A stretch of 64,000 nt of DNA. Source: an uncultured Lachnospiraceae bacterium. GTDB taxonomy: Bacteria > Bacillota > Clostridia > Lachnospirales > Lachnospiraceae. Each line of letters opens with the position of its first letter. The stretch's first letter is position 1. Location of the stretch: assembly GCA_947367855.1 (NCBI GenBank), contig CANBFE010000004.1, positions 124,001 to 188,000 on the forward strand, in the 5' to 3' direction. Under the pieces are notes generated by a model, which saw nothing but the letters and a program-made list of their open reading frames with translations, did no database searches and was not told where the DNA came from. This document shows, piece by piece, positions 41,185-50,697 of the stretch. A program made the position numbers and the translations under genes.

Positions 41185-42795
41185 ATGGACGGAAAGGATA
41201 TCATTCCTTATATCGAACCGGTTTACCGGTTCTGTCACCACAGGCTGAGCAGCTGGCACGACGCAGAAGACCTGGCAGGGGAGATACTGCTGCATGTTCT
41301 GGACGGTATGGAAAAATACAGTGTCAAATCACTGGATGCCTGGGTGTGGCGGATTGCCCATAACCGGTATGCCCGTTATCTGGATGCGGGGCGTCGGAGC
41401 AGGGCCGTTTTTTCCGGTCAGGAATTGTGTGAGGTAGAGGATGATTATTGTCAGATTGATGAAGAGTCGGTGGAGGAGGAATACGAGCCTGTCTTCAAAA
41501 GCCTGCACACGCTTTCTTCCCAGTACAGGAATATTTTTGTAGACTATTATATCCGGGAAATGTCGGTAAAACAGCTGGCTGAAAAATATTCCCTGTCGGA
41601 AACTACTGTCAAATGGCGTCTCAATGTGGGACGCAGCAGAATCAGGGAAAGAATGGGAGCGAACACAATGGATAAGGTATATCAGAGAATTAACTGGAAC
41701 ACCAACAGCTGCAACGGAGCAATGGATTCCGACAGGTATCTTCACACACAGATTTCCAGGGCAATCTGCCAGGCGGCTTACGAGAAGCCCCTCACCGTGG
41801 AGGAGATCAGCCTGTGCACAGGGATCCCCGCCATGTATATCGAAGATGAACTGCCCAGGCTGGAGTATGGGGATGCCGTCAGAAGGAACGGAAATAAATA
41901 CGCCACAGATTTTATCATTTTCCGTTTGAAAGACCGTAAGGAAACCGAGGCTGTTCTGGAATCCATGGTGCATGAAATTGCGGATTATTACGAGGACGCG
42001 CTGTGGGGAAGCGGACATGACTGCGGCGAAATGGGATTTTACGGCAGTGATTTCGGAATGGAGAGACTGGGGTATATCCTTGTCCCCTATCTTATCAGGC
42101 AGAAGATCGAAAGGCTGAAAAACGGCAGGCTGCATCTGGCCAACGGTGATTTCCCGCCCAGAAAGGACGGCGGGCATGGATGGTTTGTGGTGCCCGAAAC
42201 GCCGGATGACAGGGAGGGCATGGGAGCGCACGCCACAGGCTGCAATATCCAGAGGGTGACGGTTGACGGGGAGCAGCAGGGAAATCTGTACTATTATTTT
42301 GTGGGCAGATATTATGATTACGGACTTTGCAGGAATTACGGCACATTCTGGATGGGAGAAAAGGGCATGCCTGTCAAATGCCCCGGCGGAGTGGTCCCGG
42401 AGGGGCTGCTTGATGAGGAGGAAACTGCACGGTTGCTGAGCAACAATCTGATTCGAAAGGAGGGAACTGCCTATAAAATGAACTTCCCCTGCTTTACCAG
42501 GGAGGAATTCCGGAAATTCTGCGGCCTGTATGACCGGGAGGATGAAAAACTGGACCAGCTGCTGTCCCGGTGGATTCGGTCAGTGCGCAGGAGCTTTGAA
42601 GGTTTTGTGCCCAAACGCCTGCACAGCCAGATCAATCAGTGGATCTTCGTTTACTGCGGAGAGATTGTGGGACAGGTGGTTGAGGAGCTTATCCGCAGGG
42701 GAAAACTGGAGAAACCCGAAGGGATAATGTCTGAAAACGGAAAACCTCTGGTTAACGGTATTTTCTATGTGGAAGGAGATTTTATGCCGGTGTGA
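41185..42795 (+). CDS. ECF sigma factor with large C-terminal extension (paralogue 2)
   Basis: The protein has 536 residues from ATG 41185, with AAAGGAAG upstream. Sigma region 2 (SWHDAEDLAGEILLHVLDGM, WVWRIAHNRYARYLD) and region 4 (IREMSVKQLAEKYSLSETTV, KWRLNVGRSRIRERM) are clear. As in the protein at 37408, a winged-helix segment follows (TVEEISLCTGIPAMYIEDEL, then GNKYATDFIIF), then about 290 residues of unknown fold. The two proteins are homologous along their length although their sequence identity is low. No anti-sigma gene is near. The extension is rich in Cys and aromatic residues. Confidence 0.85.
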   Translation: MDGKDIIPYIEPVYRFCHHRLSSWHDAEDLAGEILLHVLDGMEKYSVKSLDAWVWRIAHNRYARYLDAGRRSRAVFSGQELCEVEDDYCQIDEESVEEEYEPVFKSLHTLSSQYRNIFVDYYIREMSVKQLAEKYSLSETTVKWRLNVGRSRIRERMGANTMDKVYQRINWNTNSCNGAMDSDRYLHTQISRAICQAAYEKPLTVEEISLCTGIPAMYIEDELPRLEYGDAVRRNGNKYATDFIIFRLKDRKETEAVLESMVHEIADYYEDALWGSGHDCGEMGFYGSDFGMERLGYILVPYLIRQKIERLKNGRLHLANGDFPPRKDGGHGWFVVPETPDDREGMGAHATGCNIQRVTVDGEQQGNLYYYFVGRYYDYGLCRNYGTFWMGEKGMPVKCPGGVVPEGLLDEEETARLLSNNLIRKEGTAYKMNFPCFTREEFRKFCGLYDREDEKLDQLLSRWIRSVRRSFEGFVPKRLHSQINQWIFVYCGEIVGQVVEELIRRGKLEKPEGIMSENGKPLVNGIFYVEGDFMPV

Positions 42796-42968
42796 ATTCC
42801 GGAGCGTTATTTAGAAAAAGTTCACTTGTACACAGCCCCGTTTTCAAGTATACTGTGAAAGAAGGAATAGACAGAGGAAAGAAAATGCAGCACAGCCCGG
42901 AACCCGGCGTTTGGGACGAATCCTGAAAATGCCGGATTCCCGGTTGGGCGGAAACGGGGAAACGAAAA

Positions 42969-44519
42969 ATGTCAGACTTATATAAGGAAAAGGACGAAAA
43001 CGAGGGCAAAACGGAAGAGAAGAAGGACGGGGAGGACAGGATAGACCTGACAGAAGGCCATGAGGATGCCTCCGCCACCAAAAATGCAGGGAAAAGCGAC
43101 AACAAGGACTACGAAGATGTCTGCTTTGTCTGCCGCCGTCCCGAGAGCAAGGCGGGCAGGATGTTCAAGCTGCCCAACAATATCTGTGTCTGCAATGACT
43201 GCATGCACAGAACCATGGAGACGGTGAGCCAGTTTGATTACCAGGGGATGTTAAACAATCCACAGCTGCAGAACGAACTGGACCAGCTGTCCAAACAGGG
43301 CGGTTTTCCCAACATCAGCTTTGTGAATATGGCAGATCTGCGGGGGGACGGCGGCATTCCCAACAAGCAGAAGCTGAAAAAGAAGAAAAAGGAAGGAGAA
43401 CAGGCGCCGGTTCTGAATATCCGGGATATTCCCGCTCCCCATAAAATCAAGGCAAGCCTGGACGAGTATGTGGTAGGCCAGGAGCACGCCAAAAAGGTGA
43501 TTTCCGTTGCAGTCTATAATCACTACAAGCGCGTGGCAACTGGTACCATGGACAATATCGAAATCGAGAAATCCAATATGCTGATGATCGGCCCCACCGG
43601 CTGCGGCAAAACCTACCTGGTAAAGACACTTGCCAGGTTACTTGACGTGCCTCTTGCCATTGCGGACGCAACCTCCCTGACGGAGGCGGGGTATATCGGC
43701 GACGATATTGAGTCCGTGGTGTCCAAGCTGCTTGCGGCTGCGGACAATGATGTGGAGAAGGCGGAGCAGGGCATCATCTTCATTGACGAGATAGACAAGA
43801 TTGCAAAGAAAAAGAACACCAACAGCCGGGACGTCAGCGGTGAGAGCGTGCAGCAGGGGATGCTGAAGCTTCTGGAGGGGGCGGAGATCGAGGTGCCCGT
43901 GGGGGCAAACAGCAAGAATGCCATGGTGCCTCTTGCCACTGTGAACACCAGGAATATTCTCTTTATCTGCGGAGGCGCATTCCCGGATTTGGAGGAGGTC
44001 ATCAGGGAGCGGCTGCGCAAATCCGCTTCCATCGGCTTTAACTCGGAGCTGCGGGACAAGTACGATAAGGAGAAGAATATCCTGGAGAAGGTGACAGTGG
44101 AGGATATCCGGAAATTCGGCATGATTCCGGAGTTCATCGGCCGTCTGCCCATTATCTTCACACTGCGTGGACTGACCAGGGAAATGATGGTGAAGGTATT
44201 GAAGGAGCCCAGGAATGCCATATTGAAGCAGTATCAGAAACTGCTGGAGCTGGATGAGGTGAAGCTGGAGTTTACGGAGGATGCCCTGGAGGCGATTGCG
44301 GACAAGGCCATGGAACGGGACACCGGCGCCCGGGCCCTGCGCTCCATCATAGAGGAATTCATGCTGGACATTATGTACGAGATTCCCAAGGATGACAATA
44401 TCGGCAGGGTTACCATCACAAAGGAATACATTCAGGGCACAGGAGGCCCCCTCATTGACATTCGCAGCAACCAGATTCTGGAGAATCCGGATAATCTGAA
44501 GCAGATCATCGGCAGCTGA
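42969..44519 (+). CDS. clpX: ClpX-type AAA+ unfoldase, long form
   Basis: The protein has 516 residues, about 95 more than a usual ClpX. An extra acidic tail of about 45 residues precedes the zinc-binding domain (CFVC and CNDC). An extended linker of Lys- and Pro-rich sequence (KQKLKKKKKEGEQAP) leads into the AAA+ module with GPTGCGKTYLVK, IIFIDEIDKIAKKK and sensor GARALRSII. The IGF tripeptide that docks ClpP is present (SASIGFNSE). No clpP lies beside it. It is probably a second ClpX or the main one in an unusual place. Confidence 0.88.
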   Translation: MSDLYKEKDENEGKTEEKKDGEDRIDLTEGHEDASATKNAGKSDNKDYEDVCFVCRRPESKAGRMFKLPNNICVCNDCMHRTMETVSQFDYQGMLNNPQLQNELDQLSKQGGFPNISFVNMADLRGDGGIPNKQKLKKKKKEGEQAPVLNIRDIPAPHKIKASLDEYVVGQEHAKKVISVAVYNHYKRVATGTMDNIEIEKSNMLMIGPTGCGKTYLVKTLARLLDVPLAIADATSLTEAGYIGDDIESVVSKLLAAADNDVEKAEQGIIFIDEIDKIAKKKNTNSRDVSGESVQQGMLKLLEGAEIEVPVGANSKNAMVPLATVNTRNILFICGGAFPDLEEVIRERLRKSASIGFNSELRDKYDKEKNILEKVTVEDIRKFGMIPEFIGRLPIIFTLRGLTREMMVKVLKEPRNAILKQYQKLLELDEVKLEFTEDALEAIADKAMERDTGARALRSIIEEFMLDIMYEIPKDDNIGRVTITKEYIQGTGGPLIDIRSNQILENPDNLKQIIGS

Positions 44520-44601
44520 GGCACGGGTACAGGACGGTATACAGAGTCATAATCGTGCAAAAAGCGGAAGGAAAAAATGCAGCAGTCAGGAGGATAAGGC
44601 C

Positions 44602-46179
44602 ATGGGGATTTACGTGAATCCGGGAAATACCGCGTTCAAAGAAGCCGTAAATTCATTGATTTATGTGGATAAAAGCGAATTAATTTCCTATATGAATCAA
44701 CGCCTGAATACAGTACAGAAAAATATATGCGTCAGTCGGCCCAGGTACTTCGGCAAGTCCATGGCCGCTGACATGCTTGTGGCCTATTACAGCAGGGGCT
44801 GTCGTTCAAAAGCTTTGTTTTCGGGCAGAAAAGCGGAAAAAGGGGCTTCTTTTTCCAGGCATTTGAACCGGCACAATGTAATCAGGCTGGATATGCAGCG
44901 CTTTCTGGAGTCCGGCAGGGGACTTGCCACATATATTGCGGAAATTGAGCGGAAGGTGATAAGGGAACTGCGGGAGACATTTCCCCGATGCTCCGGTTTC
45001 GGGGAGGAGGACAGACTCAAGGAAGCTTTTGAGCAGATTTTCCGCCGGACAAAGAAGCGTTTTATTTTTATTATAGATGAGTGGGACTGGGTATTCCGCA
45101 CGGCCAGGGAGCAGAGAGAGGCCCACAGGGCGTATCTGGACTTCCTGGGAGGTCTGCTCAAGGGAGCGGAGTATGTGGAACTGGTGTATATGACAGGGAT
45201 TCTGCCTGTGAAAAAGTATGGGGAAGATTCCTTACTGCCTGATTTTGAGGAAGATTCCATGATGGCTCCCGGGGAACTGGCCGGTATGTTCGGATTTACC
45301 GGGGAGGAAGTCCGTGCGCTCTGTCTGGAGAAAGGCGTTAATTTTGCAGAGATGAGGACCTGGTATGACGGATATTTCCTGGACGGCCTGCACATATACA
45401 ATCCAAAGTCGGTGACCGAGGCCCTTAGACAGGGAAAATTCAAAGTTTACTGGACCAGAATGGAGACTTACGGCGTGCTGAGGGAGTACGTGGACCAGGG
45501 CGTTGACGGGATGCGGGAAGCTGCCGTGGGTATGTTGGGGAACGGGCGCTGCCGGATCAATTTCCGGAGATTCCGGAATGATATGGTTATGTTTTACACA
45601 GGGGACGATGTCCTCGTATTTTTGGTGCATCTGGGTTATCTGAGTTTTGACGGGGAGAGGGGAGAGGTTTTTATCCCCAATCAGGAGATCAGGCAGGAAT
45701 GGTGGAAGCTGCTTGAGGAACCGGAATGGAGCGGTCTGGCTTACGCGCTGAACCGTTGGGAAAAGCTGTTGGAGCGCACCCTGGCGCTGGACGGGGACGG
45801 AGTGGCAGAGGAGATGGAGGCAATTCACAGCCGGACTGAGTCTCTTCTGTGCTATGATAATGGGTATGCCCTGGCAGGCACTGTCCTGATAGCCTACCAT
45901 GGCGTAATGAAATATTATGAAAAACCGATTGTGGAACTGTTTTCCGGTAAGGGCATTGTGGATATAGCCTATCTGCCAAGACAGCATGAGGAACATCCGG
46001 CCCTGGTGGTGGAGCTGAGGTGGGATCAGTCCGGGCCGGGAGCCATCTGGCAGATCTGGAGTAAGACGCACGCCGCCTGGCTTCGGGGATACAGGGGAGA
46101 TATTCTTCTGGTGGGCATCAACTATGACCGAAAGCTGAAACGGTATACCTGTGTCATTGAGGCCTGGAGAAAAGAATAA
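44602..46179 (+). CDS. AAA-like ATPase with C-terminal PD-(D/E)XK domain (DUF1703)
   Basis: The protein has 525 residues with AGGAGG upstream. It matches the AAA-ATPase-like/PDDEXK_9 family common in Lachnospiraceae and Bacteroides. The N-terminal ATPase has the P-loop variant RPRYFGKSMAADM and a Walker B IFIIDEWDWVF. The C-terminal nuclease-like domain has GKGIVDIAYLPR, then ALVVELRWD, where the usual ELKW Lys is Arg. The function is unknown; such proteins have been suggested to act in mobile-element or defence contexts. Confidence 0.8.
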   Translation: MGIYVNPGNTAFKEAVNSLIYVDKSELISYMNQRLNTVQKNICVSRPRYFGKSMAADMLVAYYSRGCRSKALFSGRKAEKGASFSRHLNRHNVIRLDMQRFLESGRGLATYIAEIERKVIRELRETFPRCSGFGEEDRLKEAFEQIFRRTKKRFIFIIDEWDWVFRTAREQREAHRAYLDFLGGLLKGAEYVELVYMTGILPVKKYGEDSLLPDFEEDSMMAPGELAGMFGFTGEEVRALCLEKGVNFAEMRTWYDGYFLDGLHIYNPKSVTEALRQGKFKVYWTRMETYGVLREYVDQGVDGMREAAVGMLGNGRCRINFRRFRNDMVMFYTGDDVLVFLVHLGYLSFDGERGEVFIPNQEIRQEWWKLLEEPEWSGLAYALNRWEKLLERTLALDGDGVAEEMEAIHSRTESLLCYDNGYALAGTVLIAYHGVMKYYEKPIVELFSGKGIVDIAYLPRQHEEHPALVVELRWDQSGPGAIWQIWSKTHAAWLRGYRGDILLVGINYDRKLKRYTCVIEAWRKE

Positions 46180-46215
46180 AGTACCTATTGCAGAAAGAAA
46201 GTTTACAATTGTATC

Positions 46216-46243
46216 TTGACATTCTCCGAATCTGTGGTAATAT
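46216..46243 (+). promoter_or_regulatory. Promoter of the metal-efflux operon
   Basis: TTGACA (46216-46221) and TAATAT (46238-46243) are 16 bases apart, directly before an ArsR-type operator. Confidence 0.78.
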
Positions 46244-46247
46244 TAAC

Positions 46248-46267
46248 ATATGAACAATAATTCATAT
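46248..46267 (+). promoter_or_regulatory. ArsR/SmtB-type operator
   Basis: ATATGAACAATAATTCATAT is an inverted repeat (ATATGAA / TTCATAT) just after the -10. It closely matches the sites used by CzrA/CadC-type metal sensors. No ArsR-family gene is in the window, so the repressor is encoded elsewhere. Confidence 0.7.
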
Positions 46268-46303
46268 AAGCCATTGTACACAAAAGGGAAGAGGAGGATC
46301 ACC

Positions 46304-46525
46304 ATGAAGAAGACATACAAGATTGAAGTGGACTGCGCGAACTGCGCCCTGAAGATGGAGGAAGCGGCGAAGAAGGTGGAAGGGGTTCAGGAGGCCACCG
46401 TGAGCTTTATGACCCAGAAGATGAAAGTGGAGTTTGCGGAAGGGGCGGAAGAGAAAGCCGTCATGCAGACCGTGCGCAGGGCCTGCAAAAAGGTGGAGGA
46501 CGACTGCGAGATCTTCCTGGACTGA
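46304..46525 (+). CDS. Heavy-metal-associated (HMA) domain protein
   Basis: The protein has 73 residues from ATG 46304, with GAGGAGG upstream. The ferredoxin-like HMA fold has the CxxC metal site in VDCANCALKMEEA. Since the P-type ATPase downstream lacks its own HMA domain, this protein may serve as its metallochaperone or detached N-terminal domain. Confidence 0.88.
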   Translation: MKKTYKIEVDCANCALKMEEAAKKVEGVQEATVSFMTQKMKVEFAEGAEEKAVMQTVRRACKKVEDDCEIFLD

Positions 46526-46575
46526 CAGACTGTTTCCGGGGGATTATTTTGAATCAAATATATTTTGCTGCTGTA

Positions 46576-46627
46576 AAGGGGCTGTCGGAAAAGAGCTGTA
46601 TCACAATATTTCCGAAGCCTCTTTTGG
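46576..46627 (+). terminator. Possible attenuating hairpin between HMA and ATPase genes
   Basis: GGGGCTGTCGGAAA pairs imperfectly with TTTCCGAAGCCTC, and TTTTG follows. It lies inside the operon and may lower expression of the ATPase relative to the HMA protein. Confidence 0.4.
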
Positions 46628-46689
46628 GGTAAAAGTGTGCCGGGTCTTATCCATGAAACCGGCAGGAAGGAAAAACAGGGTGAGGGAAG

Positions 46690-48636
46690 ATGACAAAGAA
46701 GCAGAAAAAAGTGTTGTACCGTATTATTGTGGCGGCCGTTCTCATGGTTGCGCTGCATTTTGTGCCGGTGGAGGGATATCCCAGGTTTGCCCTTTACCTG
46801 GTTCCCTATATTGTCATAGGGTATGATATCCTGCGCAAGGCTGCGTTGGGAATTATCCATGGGGAGGTTTTTGACGAGAATTTCCTGATGGCTGTGGCCA
46901 CAGTGGGGGCCATGCTCCTTGGCGTGTACAATGAGTCCAACGGTATGGAGGGAGAATTTGCCGAAGGGGTGGCGGTTATGCTGTTCTACCAGATCGGCGA
47001 GCTGTTCCAGGCGGTTGCGGTGGGAAAGAGCCGCCGGAATATCAGCGCTCTGATGGATATTCGCCCGGATTATGCAAATGTCGAGAATGAGGACGGCAGC
47101 CTGGAGCAGGTGGATCCTGAGGACGTGGAGGTTGGCACAGTGATTGTGGTACAGCCCGGGGAAAAAATACCCATTGACGGCATAGTGACGGAGGGCGTCT
47201 CCACTCTGAATACCAGCGCCCTGACCGGGGAAAGCGTTCCCAGGGATGTTGCGGAGGGCGGGGAGGTCATCAGCGGCTGTGTGAACCTGTCCGGCCTTCT
47301 GCGGGTGAGGACCACGAAGGAATTCGGGGAGTCCACGGTTTCCAAGATTCTGGACCTGGTGGAAAATTCCAGTATGAAGAAGGCCAGGACGGAGAATTTT
47401 ATCACGAAATTTGCCAGATACTATACCCCCGCAGTATGTTACAGCGCTTTGGCCCTGGCTGTGGTTCCGTCTGTGGTCAACCTGCTTATGGGGAATCCTG
47501 CAGGATGGAGCACCTGGATTATAAGGGCATTGACTTTCCTGGTCATCAGCTGTCCCTGTGCGTTGGTGATTTCCATTCCCCTGAGCTTTTTCGGAGGAAT
47601 CGGCGGCGCGTCTGCCTGCGGTATTCTGGTGAAGGGCTCCAATTATCTGGAAGCCCTGGCCCGGACAAAGTATGTGGTATTTGACAAGACGGGAACGCTG
47701 ACCCAGGGAGTATTCCGGGTGACGAAGGTATATGCCGCGCCGGAGTTTGCGGAGAAGACCCGGGGAGCGGAACCGGAAGGAGGGGCTGAGGATGCCTCCG
47801 AAAGAAAGCTTCTGGAACTGGCCGCATACGCGGAGAGCTATTCCAACCACCCCATCAGCAAGAGTCTGCAGGAGGCCTGGGGGGAGAGGATTGACAAAGC
47901 CCTGGTGGGGCAGGTGGAGGAAAAAGGCGGACACGGCGTAACGGCGCAGGTCATGGGAATGCAGGTTGCGGCAGGGAATTTCAGGCTGATGGAAAGCCTG
48001 GGCATATCCTATGAGAAAAACGTGGATGTGGGAACAGTGGTCCATGTGGCGGTGGACGGCGCCTACGGGGGCTATATTCTGATTTCCGACGTGGTGAAGG
48101 AGCAGGCAAAGGAGGCTGTGGCCGCCCTGAAGGCAGCAGGGGTCAGAAAGACTGTCATGCTTACGGGCGACAGCAAGGCCACGGCGGAATATGTGGCAGA
48201 ACAGCTTCAGCTGGACGAGGTGAAAAGCGAGCTGCTTCCCGGGGATAAAGTGGAGGCGGTGGAAAGTCTGCTGGCGCAGAAATCCGACAAGTCGAACCTG
48301 GCCTTTGTGGGTGACGGCATCAATGACGCGCCTGTCCTGTCCAGGGCGGACATCGGCGTTGCCATGGGCGCTCTGGGTTCCGATGCGGCCATCGAGGCGG
48401 CGGATATCGTGCTCATGGACGACAATCCCATGAAGCTTGCCCTGGCCATACGCATCTCCAGAAAATGCCTCCGCATTGTCTACGAGAATATTGTGTTTGC
48501 CCTGGCGGTGAAGGCGATATGCCTGCTTCTGGGGGCCATTGGCATTGCCAATATGTGGATTGCCATTTTTGCCGACGTGGGGGTTATGGTGCTGGCTGTG
48601 TTGAACGCCATCCGCTGCCTGCGGGTTAAGATGTGA
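46690..48636 (+). CDS. cadA: Heavy-metal P1B-type ATPase (Zn/Cd/Pb exporter)
   Basis: The protein has 648 residues. The P1B hallmarks are present: the transmembrane SCPCALVIS, the phosphorylation motif DKTGTLTQ, the TGES dephosphorylation motif, the HP motif YSNHPISKS and GDGINDAPV. The CPC motif and the ArsR-type operator point to Zn/Cd/Pb export rather than copper. Compared with standard CadA, it lacks the N-terminal HMA domain, which is encoded just upstream as a separate protein. Confidence 0.93.
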   Translation: MTKKQKKVLYRIIVAAVLMVALHFVPVEGYPRFALYLVPYIVIGYDILRKAALGIIHGEVFDENFLMAVATVGAMLLGVYNESNGMEGEFAEGVAVMLFYQIGELFQAVAVGKSRRNISALMDIRPDYANVENEDGSLEQVDPEDVEVGTVIVVQPGEKIPIDGIVTEGVSTLNTSALTGESVPRDVAEGGEVISGCVNLSGLLRVRTTKEFGESTVSKILDLVENSSMKKARTENFITKFARYYTPAVCYSALALAVVPSVVNLLMGNPAGWSTWIIRALTFLVISCPCALVISIPLSFFGGIGGASACGILVKGSNYLEALARTKYVVFDKTGTLTQGVFRVTKVYAAPEFAEKTRGAEPEGGAEDASERKLLELAAYAESYSNHPISKSLQEAWGERIDKALVGQVEEKGGHGVTAQVMGMQVAAGNFRLMESLGISYEKNVDVGTVVHVAVDGAYGGYILISDVVKEQAKEAVAALKAAGVRKTVMLTGDSKATAEYVAEQLQLDEVKSELLPGDKVEAVESLLAQKSDKSNLAFVGDGINDAPVLSRADIGVAMGALGSDAAIEAADIVLMDDNPMKLALAIRISRKCLRIVYENIVFALAVKAICLLLGAIGIANMWIAIFADVGVMVLAVLNAIRCLRVKM

Positions 48637-48719
48637 CGGAAAGACGCAGCAGGGGCTTGCCCAATCGCTGAAAAACGTTTATACTTTTGTTAGTGTATTT
48701 GAGTAAGGAGGAGCATCAC

Positions 48720-49832
48720 TTGACGCAGGCGGAGGAAAAACGGAAGAGAAGGAACTGGATTTCCGGAGGCGCAGTCATCACGGGAATCCTGGTTCTTGCG
48801 GTGTTGGAATGGCTGGGCCACAGGAGGACTCCGTTTATGATGGACGATCTGTGGTACAGCACGAATCTGGCCACGGGGCAGCCCCTTCAGGGACTGGCCG
48901 ACATTGTGGAAAGCCAGGTCTGGCATTTCCTGAACTGGGGCGGGCGGAGTGTCACCCATGGGATTCTGCAGATGACACTGATGTCAGGAGAATTTATGGC
49001 AGATATCCTGAATATGGCGGCAGTGCTTTTTCTGGCATGGATGATCTGTGTGGTGGCAGGGTGGAAAAAGCCGTTTGCCTTTCTGATGGCCTCGTCGCTG
49101 ATTGTGGCTTTGAATGCCAATGTGAAAATGAGCATGTTCTGGCAGGCAGGAACAGTGAATTATGTCTATTCCACTGCGTGGATCCTCCTGTTTCTATGGC
49201 CCTATCTCAGGCAGACGGAAGAGCCGGAGAGCAGTCCGCTGCCCCTGGTGAATCTGTGGATTCTGCCGCTTGGACTGATGGCTGGCTGGAGTAATGAGAA
49301 TATGGGGCCTGCCTGTCTGTGTATTTCCGTTGCGGCAACCCTTTTTCAAATAAAAAAACGTTCCCTTCCCTGGATGGTATCAGGCTCGGTTATGTGCTTT
49401 CTGGGCAGCATAATGGTGGTTGCGGCGCCGGGAAATTTTGTCCGGGTGGGGGAGCTGGAGAAAAAGACCCTGGCGGCAACCCTATATGACCGCTTTTGTT
49501 CCATGCTCCGCGGGGGAACCGGCTTTCTGTTTCCGGCTGCTGTGCTGCTTCTTGCGCTTCTGCTGTTCTGGATGGTGTGCATGGGGCAGAAGCTGCGTCC
49601 TGCCCAGTGGATGTTGGCAGCTCTGGCAGTTCTCTCCTACGGGGCAATGGTTCTGTCGCCCCATTATCCGGACAGGGCTGCCTTTGGAACCATGGCAGTG
49701 TGCATTGTCCTGAGTCTGTGGGTGCTGAAGGATATTCTGGCCAGAAGGGGCAGTGCGGGCAGATATGTGGCAGGAGCGGCTCTCTGCTACTGGGGATATG
49801 CGGTCTGGCAGCTGATCGGCATGCAGGTTTAG
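48720..49832 (+). CDS. DUF6056-like multi-pass membrane protein
   Basis: The protein has 370 residues from TTG 48720, with AAGGAGGAG upstream. It has about 9-10 transmembrane helices. The motif PFMMDDLWYSTN in the first extracellular loop, then NANVKMSMFWQAGTVNYVY and WSNENMGPACL, matches DUF6056 (glycosyltransferase-C or GtrA-associated type membrane proteins). It may be involved in envelope glycan modification. It is followed by another membrane protein 20 bp downstream. Confidence 0.72.
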   Translation: MTQAEEKRKRRNWISGGAVITGILVLAVLEWLGHRRTPFMMDDLWYSTNLATGQPLQGLADIVESQVWHFLNWGGRSVTHGILQMTLMSGEFMADILNMAAVLFLAWMICVVAGWKKPFAFLMASSLIVALNANVKMSMFWQAGTVNYVYSTAWILLFLWPYLRQTEEPESSPLPLVNLWILPLGLMAGWSNENMGPACLCISVAATLFQIKKRSLPWMVSGSVMCFLGSIMVVAAPGNFVRVGELEKKTLAATLYDRFCSMLRGGTGFLFPAAVLLLALLLFWMVCMGQKLRPAQWMLAALAVLSYGAMVLSPHYPDRAAFGTMAVCIVLSLWVLKDILARRGSAGRYVAGAALCYWGYAVWQLIGMQV

Positions 49833-49851
49833 AGGAAGGAAGAACGGAAAG

Positions 49852-50589
49852 TTGGATAAAAAGAGTTTTTGGCGGAAAAACGGAAAATGGGCGGCTGCGG
49901 CTATAGCGGCCGGGCTGTTTGGTTTTGCGGGAATGACGCTCCATGATATGCAGACGGCGGAGGGAACCGGTCTGTATCTGGCGATTTGCGCAGGGCGGGA
50001 GGACAGGCTGCCCTTTGACCTGATGGTGGACTTTGCAGGGATGCTGTGCCTGGCCGGGGTCATTCTGGTACCCTGCCTTGCGGCAAAACGCTTTCATGCG
50101 GACTCCTTTCTGCGCCTGCTTTCCGCGTATCTGGCCTTTCTTCCGGTGGTGAGCACGGCATATCTGGCGCATCTTCTGGATGGGACCACACCGGTGACGC
50201 TTCGGGATTCGCTCCTGGAGGGAAGGATTGGAACCGCTCTTTTCCAGGGACTGGCGGGGCCTGTTTCCGTGCTGGGGGTCGGTCTGCCCGTTCTGCTTCT
50301 GGCGAAGGCGGCAGGAAGCGGTTTTCAGACAGGCTCCGGAATAAAGGGGATAAAAATTTCAGGCCTGGTCTGCCTTCTGCTGCTTGCGGCAGGCCTGCTT
50401 TTTCCGGCGCTGGCAGAGCCCTGCGATTACCTGATCCGGTATGTTCTGCTGCTGTGGGGCTTTGTTCTGTGGGAGAGGCTTCTGGACCAATATCCAGGGC
50501 TGCGTACCTGGTCATGGCTTCTGTTCGGTCTTTTTTCCCTGCGGGGAATAGACAGGATGATGGAAGTGATGAGCGTGTATCATATCTGA
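49852..50589 (+). CDS. Unrecognised six- or seven-TM membrane protein
   Basis: The protein has 245 residues from a TTG start with AGGAAGGAAG upstream. Hydrophobic segments cover most of its length (AAAAIAAGLFGFAGMTL, LCLAGVILVPCLAA, LLSAYLAFLPVVSTAYLA, VLGVGLPVLLLAKAA, ISGLVCLLLLAAGLLFPA). No family is recognised. It is close to the DUF6056-like gene and may share its function. Confidence 0.65.
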   Translation: MDKKSFWRKNGKWAAAAIAAGLFGFAGMTLHDMQTAEGTGLYLAICAGREDRLPFDLMVDFAGMLCLAGVILVPCLAAKRFHADSFLRLLSAYLAFLPVVSTAYLAHLLDGTTPVTLRDSLLEGRIGTALFQGLAGPVSVLGVGLPVLLLAKAAGSGFQTGSGIKGIKISGLVCLLLLAAGLLFPALAEPCDYLIRYVLLLWGFVLWERLLDQYPGLRTWSWLLFGLFSLRGIDRMMEVMSVYHI

Positions 50590-50697
50590 AGTCTGCACCT
50601 TTCGGGGACTGCCGCATAGTATAGCTTATAACGGCGGATATGAGAGGATGCATTCCGCTCCTGTTTGGAATATGGGCAGGAACGGAAGCGGGTATGG

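Noticed and set aside
46387..48045. 552-codon open frame on the minus strand
   Set aside because: It lies opposite the CadA-type ATPase gene, has no ribosome site and no recognisable domain. It is a shadow of the GC-rich coding sequence.
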